This document shows positions 57,001 to 63,365 of a DNA stretch of 63,365 nt, piece by piece; position 1 is the stretch's first letter, and the number at the start of each line of letters is the position of its first letter. This DNA comes from Falciphora oryzae. Lineage: Eukaryota > Ascomycota > Sordariomycetes > Magnaporthales > Magnaporthaceae. Position numbers and translations under genes: made by a program. Where the stretch lies: positions 1-63,365 of the forward strand of contig JNVV01000099.1 in the NCBI GenBank assembly GCA_000733355.1. Direction: 5' to 3'. Under the pieces are notes generated by a model, which was given only the letters and a program-made list of their open reading frames with translations, made no database searches and was not told where the DNA came from.

Positions 57001-58340
57001 AAAAGGGATTATTTTTGGGAAGGTATGAATAAAGACGTCCGCTGATATATTAACAATTGCTACGAATGCTACCGCAATAAGTCCAAGTATGATAAGACAC
57101 CTGGCTTGTTGTATTTATTGCCCGTCCTTAAGATCGTTTGGGAATAAGTCGCTGTCGATGGCAAGGATATGCCGAAGGACGATTACGGTTACGACTACGT
57201 TTGGGTTTTTGTTTGTAAGTTTAGTAGAATTAAATGTACGTTTTTAGGCTATAAGACCGATACCGCCGAGGTTTTCGCGATGCGGTATTACTGGCAGTTG
57301 TACCGTATTTTGGGTTGCCTTTCCGTTTGGCTGTTAGATAACGCAAATCCTTTTATTTTTAAGTTTTTCGCCAAGTTTAATAAACTTATAGGTACGAAGT
57401 ACCGTTACGGTAGCGCTTTTTATTCGCAAATTTAGGGCGCAGTTGAGATTACTAATGCTGAATTGGATTAACAGTTACGGTTTTACGTGGATAAGTACTA
57501 AAGGCAGTGGAGCGTGTACTTTTCCGCCTTTGATTTTGCCTATAACGCCGTATGGCATTCGTTTTTGGGCATGGCCTTTTTGAAGGTTTTGCTGGGTTGC
57601 GAACCCCGGAATCCGCTATTTTAAGAATTGTTTCCAACCGACGTCGAGAACGAACGATAGTAGAAAGCTTTGGAGTTGGTAAATTAAATTAAGGCCGTGT
57701 AGGATTTGGCTTATGATAACGTATTGGCCGCGCAAAAGGCCCAAGAGATCTAGGCTAATAAGAAGCGACGCCCGGTAGACTTTAAGGTCGGCGATTCGGT
57801 ATTTGTTCGGAAAAAGGGTTTTATAATTGCAGCGTTTATAACCCGTTTAGATTTTTAGTACGCCGGCTTATGGAAGGTGTTGGAAGAACGAGGCTACAGT
57901 TTTGTTTTTAAGGTGCTACCGGGATATAAGGGTTCGAATTTTTTTCACGTAGATCGATTTTGCAAGTTTCCGAACGACCCGTTGCCGTAATAGCATTAAG
58001 AGCCGGAGCCTTTAGAGGATATTAACGGCGAGCTAGAATGGGAAGTTGATAGGGTATTGGTATCCCGGGTTACCGGTAAAGTAAAGAAGTTGTAATATTA
58101 GGTTAGTTGGAAAGGATGCGACTTTGACGACGAATGGTATTTGGTAGAGAATTTTAAAAACGCTGCTACCGCGTTGGAAACGTTCCATTTGATATACTTA
58201 GAGGCCGCAGGACCGCCGGTTAACCTGCAAGACTGGATTAGAGCGGCAGTAGAGGACGTGTATCCGGAGGATTGGGATAATGATAACGTGGTAGAATATG
58301 CGGGAGTAATAAAAAAGAGGCTAATACGATATAAATAAAG
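54063..58340 (+). pseudogene. Gypsy C pol: RT, RNase H, integrase, chromodomain
   Basis: The RT catalytic box AYVDDVLIYSEEFDE lies at 55214-55258. RT ends at FFGFIN, where the 0.6 kb element inserted, and resumes near 56118. RNase H carries TRVEADASRNAIGGIIWQQ (56298-56352). Integrase has YINNCYECYRNKSKYDKT near 57048 and WLLDNANPF near 57330. The C-terminal chromodomain (WEVDRVLVSRVTGK, then WKGCDFDDEWYLVENFKN) ends at the stop at 58338. Many CAG/CAA-derived stops are present. Confidence 0.8.
55496..56112 (+). mobile_element. 0.6 kb repeat, second copy (possible solo LTR)
   Basis: It splits Gypsy C between RT and RNase H. Its first 175 bp match the reverse complement of 1-176. Possible ends are TGGGAGGTC (55496) and TTTTAACA (56112), which would make a 617-bp LTR, but no clear 5-bp duplication fits. 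Local similarity between GGATTTATTAAT before it and GGATTGTGTAAT after it suggests another insertion mechanism. It contains the palindrome GCGCTATAAATAGCGC and a hairpin GGTTGGG/CCCAACC near 56062-56083. The minus strand is open for 126 codons (55551-55931) without a known domain. Confidence 0.6.
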
Positions 58341-58384
58341 CTTTAAGCACCGCGTACGCGATATTCGGGCTTGAGAAGGGGTAG

Positions 58385-58600
58385 TGTGACGCCCTAGGGC
58401 AGTTTACCGCACGCCGCAGGCATTTACGTGAGCACGCGTTACGAAATGGCTCGTGCGATGAGACGCCGCACCGCTTTTTCTACCGCATCGCGCCTTCGGC
58501 GCGCCGCGCCTTTCTTCCCTGTTTCCTCCCTATAAAAGAGTTTTTAGTCCATAGCATCAATTGCACCTGGCTGCGAAGCCTACGTTCTTTGATCGTGACA
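58385..58600 (+). repeat. Gypsy C 3' LTR
   Basis: It is 216 bp, TGTGACGCCCTAGGG to GATCGTGACA, followed by CTTAA and the resumed LINE endonuclease frame. Confidence 0.9.
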
Positions 58601-61600
58601 CTTAATAGGGAATATCGATATTTACTTAATATATTCGCTAGACCCTCGGGCATTAGGAGAATGGCATACCCTTTTAACCGAAATCGAAGCAATACCGCTT
58701 TGGAATTACGCCGTAATAGTAGGGGATTTTAATATGCACTACCTAATGTAGGATATACATAATCGGAAAAACGCCAGGTCCGAGCTATTATTCGCGCTAG
58801 CGTACCGGTGGCGGCTCGAACTAGCGACGCCTTACGGGGAAATAATAAAAGAAAGGTTCGGCGAACGAGAAAGCATTATCGATTACGCGTAGGTATCCGA
58901 TACTTTAGCTGTTAGATACGAGGGTAGGGACGACGAAATAGGGGGGTTGGATTACTACTTTTAAGTGATTTCGATCGATTGCGGAGCGGAGCCGTTCCGT
59001 AAAAGGAGGGCGGAAGGATAAGTGTGGAAAAAGGTTAACACCGACTTTAAAAACGATAAAAAAAGGGCGTTGCAATTAGCTAAACAATATATTAAAATTA
59101 AAGATATGGAAACGCCAAACGATATAAACAACTAGGTAAATATACTAATAAACCAGCTAACCTAAATCGCTAACGAGCTGGCACCGAAACGAAAAGCTAT
59201 AACAAACTTTAAGCTAGCACCATATTGGAACTCGATATTTACGAGATTGGCGAAGGAAACGAGGCGGTGCCGACGCGCACATACACGGCTAAAAACACAA
59301 AATAGTTACGAAAAACTGAAGGTAACTGACAAAGCTTTTATTAAGGAAAAAAGAAAGGCTTTTAACGCATATTGGAAAGAGTTCATTAGGGAGGCGTCAT
59401 TAAAACAGGACCTTGAGCCTGTTTTTTGGAACGTCGAACGATAGGCGAAACTGCGAAGCTACAGAAGAAAAGACCCAACCAGGCTATTAGATTTGAACCG
59501 GCCCGAAAGAGGAGACTAGGGGCTAGCGAACTCCCACGTAGATAAGGCGACAATCCTGGCAGCCAAGTTTTACCCTAGCCCGGAAGCGGACTTGATAAAC
59601 ATCGGGGACACTACGTTCGAAAACCACACTTTTACTAACCCAATTCTAATCGAACACCTAATGGACCCCAAAGGCGACGAAGTACTAGCGGCTTTGAAAA
59701 AAACCCGGAACTGGAAAGCCCCGGGAGCAAACAACCTACCGAACAAATTGCTGAAAACGTGCGGGGAACCATGCTGGGAAGCTATTTCCAAAATAGCTAA
59801 CGCCAGCTTCGAACTCGAGTACTTCCCGAAGCGCTTCCGGGACGCACTAACGGTGGTACTCCCCAAACCAGGAAAAAGCACGGAGGATAGAAAGACAGCA
59901 GGGGGGTGGCGACCGATCGCACTCCTTTCGTCCATATCCAAAGTTATAAAAGCGATCGTGGGAATACGGATCGCTACCGAGGCGGAAAAAAAGGACTATT
60001 ACCGGAAGGGCAAATAGGTAACAGAAGGAAACGCAGTACCGAATTCGCTATTAAATAAATGATAAAAACCGTAATAACGGCGTGGAACCATAGCGCTACA
60101 GCTTCGCTGCTGCAGTTCGACCTGTCAGGAGCGTTCGATAACGTTAACTACATTAGATTTTTTAACATTTTACGAAAACAAAAATACCCGCTAAAAACAG
60201 TCAAGTAAATTAAAAGCTAGCTGATAGGTAGGACGGCCCGGCTCCGGTTCGATAGAAATACGTTTACGCCCATACAAGTAATAGTAGGAGTACCATAAGG
60301 CTTACCATTTTCATTTATATTGTTTATCCTATATATCGCGTCGCTTTACGATAAATTGGAAGAAATACTAGGGATAACGGTAATCGGCTTCGCTAACGAC
60401 ATTAACCCTTTAGTAGTAGGGGGAACTACGGCGGAAACGGCCCGGCTGCTAAAACGGGCTTGGGATACGTGCCAGATATGGGCAAAAAAGATAGGAATAA
60501 CGTTTAACGCGGCCAAAATTAAGCTGCTTTATTTTATTAAAACTTTGGACCGGACCCGGGTCCGTACCGGAAACACACAGGTGCAACTAACGCTATCGGC
60601 GAAATTCCTAGGAATTTGGCTAAACTATAAGCTAAATTTTAACGTTTACACCAAACAGGCAAAGGGCAAACAAGAAAGATAGCAGTTTGCGGTAACAAAA
60701 CTCGCGGCGGCAACGTGGGGAAGCAGCTTCGCACGCGCGAGGCAGCTGTACGCGGTCGTATGCCGCAATGCATTAGCTTATAAAGCGGTAGCCTACCATT
60801 TACTAACGGAACCCCGAAATCGGCCCCGGGGCGCAGCTAAGGAGATGGCGAAAAAATAAAAAGCATATTTTAAAGTGGTGGTTGGAGCTTATAAAGCAAC
60901 CTCGTTAGCACATTTCGAAATAAAAACCTACGTGCCGCTTTTAGATTTATATTTAAACGAAAGGGTTATAAATACGGAAAATAGATAGGAAAAAACCGGG
61001 ATAACGTAGCGCATTAACGAAGTAATAGCGAAAGTAACGGACCGTTTCCAAAAATTCGGCTATAAAGAACGAAGAAAAAGGCCCCACCCCTAAAGCGGAC
61101 AAGCGAAAAAAAAGTGGGTAATACGATAGGACCGGCCCGAAATAGCGCTAAAACCGAAACGAGTACCCGTCCTTTACGGAAAGGATTGGAAATTTAAACA
61201 TAAATACGCAAAGCGCTAAAACCCTAACGTAACAATGGAATGGAAGTTAAAAATGGCCAATACGACGGCAACAACGAGGAAAGCGAACCGGTACAGAACC
61301 GCGTACTTAGCGGATAACCCCTTGTTTACGGAAAAGATGGTTAAATACTACGAAAGGATGCCAAAAGCATATAGTTCGGTAGCAATCTAAATTAAAACGG
61401 AAAAATTAGGGCTAAATTCGTTCCTGTTTAGCAAAGGCGTACCCGACGCGGCGACGCCACTGTGCGAGTATGGCAGCGGATAAAGGGAAATAGCGTGGCA
61501 CGTATTAACCCAATGCGCCCGATGGGATAGGCAGCGGGAAGGCACCGAGCTGGTGCAAGCAGACAGCCGGAGAGCGTATTTCGAGCTGTGGGAAACAGGG

Positions 61601-62639
61601 GGCATACCGTTCAAGGAAGTGGCACGTATAATGTTTCGCACAGGAAGATTATTAGATTTTAGGGCGGCTAAAAAGGTAGGGAGGGAACGCACAAGGAGAG
61701 AGGAGGAAGAGCAACGCTACCGAGCCGAGAACGAACCGAACTAGAGAAGACCATGAAAAAGTAAACGAAAGCACCATACCCGAAAAGCGAAAAGGAAAAG
61801 AAAACCACGCAGATACCGACGCTACGCAACCGAGCCGCTATAGGGGGAACGCGGAAAAGCCATACCAGGACGCTACAATACGAGTACCAATACAGCCGTT
61901 TCGCTACGAGGGCGAGACCCGGCACCGAGGCGCTGCCCCGGCGCAACATACCCTCATTCCCTTACGTACTTTCCTTTTGTTCCATTAATTATAAGGACGC
62001 TTCCACGACGGAACCCTTACGAGCAGTTGCATAAAGACAAGCAGACGGTACCACTGTTTAACATAGCAGGACCGTATACGAAGAGCAGATATGGTTTTTA
62101 CTCCCAGGCTCCGGAGCGGGGGCGACACGCACCCGAGGACGAGTTCAAGGGTTTTTACATGTAAATACTACATAGTAGAGGCACCGAGGTCTTTTACAGA
62201 CATAACAGACGTATGAATATATATATTTATTTATTATCTTTCTCAATTTTCATTGTATTGCTTTACTTTTTGCACATTTGTATTTAGTTCTAAGCGTAGA
62301 ATTTTACAAAAATATAAAATAAATTATTTCTAAAAATAAAATTAGTTAAATTTAGTCATTTAGTCAAATCACTAGTTAAAAAAATTAGTTATAGTCTAAT
62401 CACCTAGGTGATTTTAGTCAGACTAAATTAGTCTAGTCATAAATTGACTAAATGACTTTTGACTTTTTTCGCAACCCTGGGTTTAGCCCTGCACGAATAC
62501 GATTGTTAAGCTGTTGGACTTTTAAGATTTCCTTAAGAAAACCCCCCTTTTTTAGGTTTAATACTGCTGTAGTTTGTTATAGCAGGGCTGAGATTTGTTA
62601 CAATTCGATAGCTTTATTTGCTTAGACCTTTAGCATTTA

Positions 62640-63197
62640 TTAGCTACTATATCGGACCCTGGCGATTTCGTCGATTTTAACGACCCAGGCTAGGACGAGG
62701 ATTTAGGAACGGGGACATCTACCTTTCCCTTTGGACGAAAGCAACTTATTTTTAATAACCTCCGAAGATATCCAGATTTTAGCTTTTATAGCGTTGCATC
62801 CTATACCCGTTTATAGCTCGCTTATTACGTAACGCGAAATTGCATCTCTATTAAAATCCTATTACAGTTTTAAAAAGCTTTAATAGAACGGAAGGTAGTT
62901 TGCGAGGCCTTTGGCTTTTTAAACGATTCGGACGATCCGGATTACCCCAACCCCGAGCCTTTAGCCCCGGCTTATTTTCGACATTCGACCCCGTAGCAGT
63001 ACGGCTAAAAGGTTAACCGCCCGTTAGGAAAACCCGGTAACTAGTCGATACCCCGGGCACCGTCGTATTACACCTTAGTTAGGGACGATAACGAAAAAAA
63101 CGATATTTTTTTTTCGTACGACAAAAATAAAAGCAATTATAAAATCTTATAGAAAATGCCCGAGCTGAAGTTTCCAAACTCAATATAAAACTTTAAC
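62640..63197 (+). pseudogene. Gypsy D gag, N-terminal part
   Basis: The nucleotide sequence is clearly homologous to the start of Gypsy A gag (15560 leftward): shared blocks include GACGAGGAT, ATTTATAGCGTTGC and AACGATTCGGACGATCCGGA. The translation is full of stops, and it is interrupted at 63198 by a pogo-type end. Confidence 0.7.
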
Positions 63198-63199
63198 TA

Positions 63200-63365
63200 A
63201 CGTGGTTCACAAGCGAGTGGACCACACAAGCGAGTGGGCCACTTCAAAATCCCATACTAAACGCAGTTTTCGACATCCTTGCTAACTCTACCAATTTTAA
63301 TCCAAATTCGATGCAATTTTGTATTTAACGTTTTAATTATATAACCGATTTATTTTAATTATCTT
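63200..63365. mobile_element. Left end of a further pogo-type element
   Basis: TA (63198-63199) is followed by ACGTGGTTCACAAGCGAGTG. The half-sites AGCGAGTGGACCAC and AGCGAGTGGGCCAC are 17 bp apart. The sequence inside differs from pogo-1, -2 and -3, so it is another subfamily or a MITE. The window ends before its other end. Confidence 0.75.

Larger units (their letters stand above)
51822..58600 (+). mobile_element. Gypsy C: plus-strand chromodomain retrotransposon
   Basis: Two 216-bp LTRs (51822-52037 and 58385-58600) start TGTGACGCCCTAGGG and end GATCGTGACA (GTGATA in the left one). The flanking pentamers CCTAA (51817-51821) and CTTAA (58601-58605) match apart from one C/T. It interrupts the LINE endonuclease and itself carries a solo LTR and a 0.6 kb element. 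Gag and pol are heavily stopped. Confidence 0.9.
51560..61744 (+). pseudogene. LINE ORF2: endonuclease and reverse transcriptase
   Basis: The endonuclease begins near 51600 (EYDIIAI, then RPAGCNYELVYYQ), is interrupted by Gypsy C, and continues at 58601 with VIVGDFNMHYL near 58720. RT includes ALKKTRNWKAPGANNLPNKL (59690 on), GGWRPIALLSSISKV (59906 on) and the catalytic box GFANDINPLV (about 60382-60400), in which FADD has become FAND. The C-terminal Cys/His motif is visible (CEYGSG, then WHVLTQC, 61465-61520). Inactive. Confidence 0.82.
49744..62224 (+). mobile_element. Tad-like LINE retrotransposon, split by Gypsy C
   Basis: It has a two-ORF organisation with zinc knuckles in ORF1 and endonuclease plus RT in ORF2. 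A candidate 13-bp duplication, ATTTATTTATTAT (49731-49743 and 62225-62237), is low-complexity and so only suggestive. Removing Gypsy C leaves about 5.7 kb. The frame of the endonuclease resumes across Gypsy C (51821 to 58601). Confidence 0.82.
47253..62479. mobile_element. Small non-autonomous hAT-like element, expanded by nested insertions
   Basis: The terminal inverted repeats are CAGGGTTGCGAAA on the left and TTTTCGCAACCCTG on the right, the hAT signature, with a perfect 8-bp duplication GGTTTAGC (47245-47252 and 62480-62487). Both subterminal regions are packed with TAGTCA/TGACTA motifs, likely transposase-binding sites. Without pogo-3, the MITE and the LINE its own length is about 450 bp, so it never encoded a transposase. 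Confidence 0.88.
46867..63365 (+). mobile_element. Gypsy D: 5' LTR (split) and gag start, cut by the window end
   Basis: The LTR runs TGTAACACCCCGCACAG (46867) to 47252, then resumes after the hAT-like element at 62488 and ends TTTGTTACA at 62602, about 501 bp in total. It is homologous to the 512-bp Gypsy A LTR, without the 29-bp repeats. The next bases (ATTCGATAGC, then TTTAGCATTTA) match the Gypsy A leader, and gag follows. The 3' part is outside the window. Confidence 0.88.

Overview
The window looks like a chromosome segment from a filamentous ascomycete (Pezizomycotina, probably a Sordariomycete). The evidence is: short GT-AG introns of 59-100 bp; a PTH11-like membrane receptor; fungal transposon families (chromodomain Gypsy, Copia, Tad-like LINE, pogo/Fot1-like, hAT-like); and transposon ORFs riddled with TAG/TAA stops. 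Paired LTRs differ only by transitions, many of them CpA to TpA, which is the mark of repeat-induced point mutation (RIP). I cannot name the species.

Layout. A gene island of normal base composition (about 33.7-46.8 kb) lies between two transposon nests. The island holds the 3' remnant of a membrane-protein gene (33729-34116, +), a 1.15 kb terminal-inverted-repeat element with an 8-bp target duplication (34246-35390), a zinc alcohol dehydrogenase (35464-37086, -), a HAD-like hydrolase (37540-38662, -), a long secreted low-complexity repeat protein split by a one-base frameshift (39150-42081, -), and a PTH11-like receptor (44460-46727, +). No gene could be assigned in 42.1-44.4 kb.

Left nest (1-33.7 kb). 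A minus-strand Copia element reaches from about 33728 past the left edge of the window. It is interrupted by a 0.6 kb element (1-176), by a pogo-like transposon (4310-6685, itself holding two solo LTRs), and by a minus-strand Gypsy called E here (7089-32580, TSD TTATT). Gypsy E contains a SINE (7897-8061), Gypsy A (9516-16112), pogo-2 (16917-18777) and the plus-strand Gypsy B (22361-30300, TSD TTCCT).

Right nest (46.8-63.4 kb). A SINE behind the receptor gene is cut by the 5' LTR of plus-strand Gypsy D (46867 to beyond the window). That LTR is split by a small hAT-like element (47253-62479, TSD GGTTTAGC). The hAT-like element holds pogo-3 (47376-49236), a palindromic MITE (49255-49670) and a Tad-like LINE (about 49744-62224). 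The LINE is split by Gypsy C (51822-58600), which is split by a solo LTR (53849-54057) and a second 0.6 kb element (about 55496-56112). A further pogo-type end begins at 63200.

The nesting is supported by matched target-site duplications and by reading frames that resume across each insertion. Removing the insertions makes all three pogo-like elements exactly 1,861 bp. The most original signals are the 17-bp-spaced half-sites in the pogo-type ends, whose core bases agree within one element and differ between elements; the three-block secreted repeat protein; the gene apparently cut by the Copia element; and the 8-bp-TSD element carrying a small ORF.
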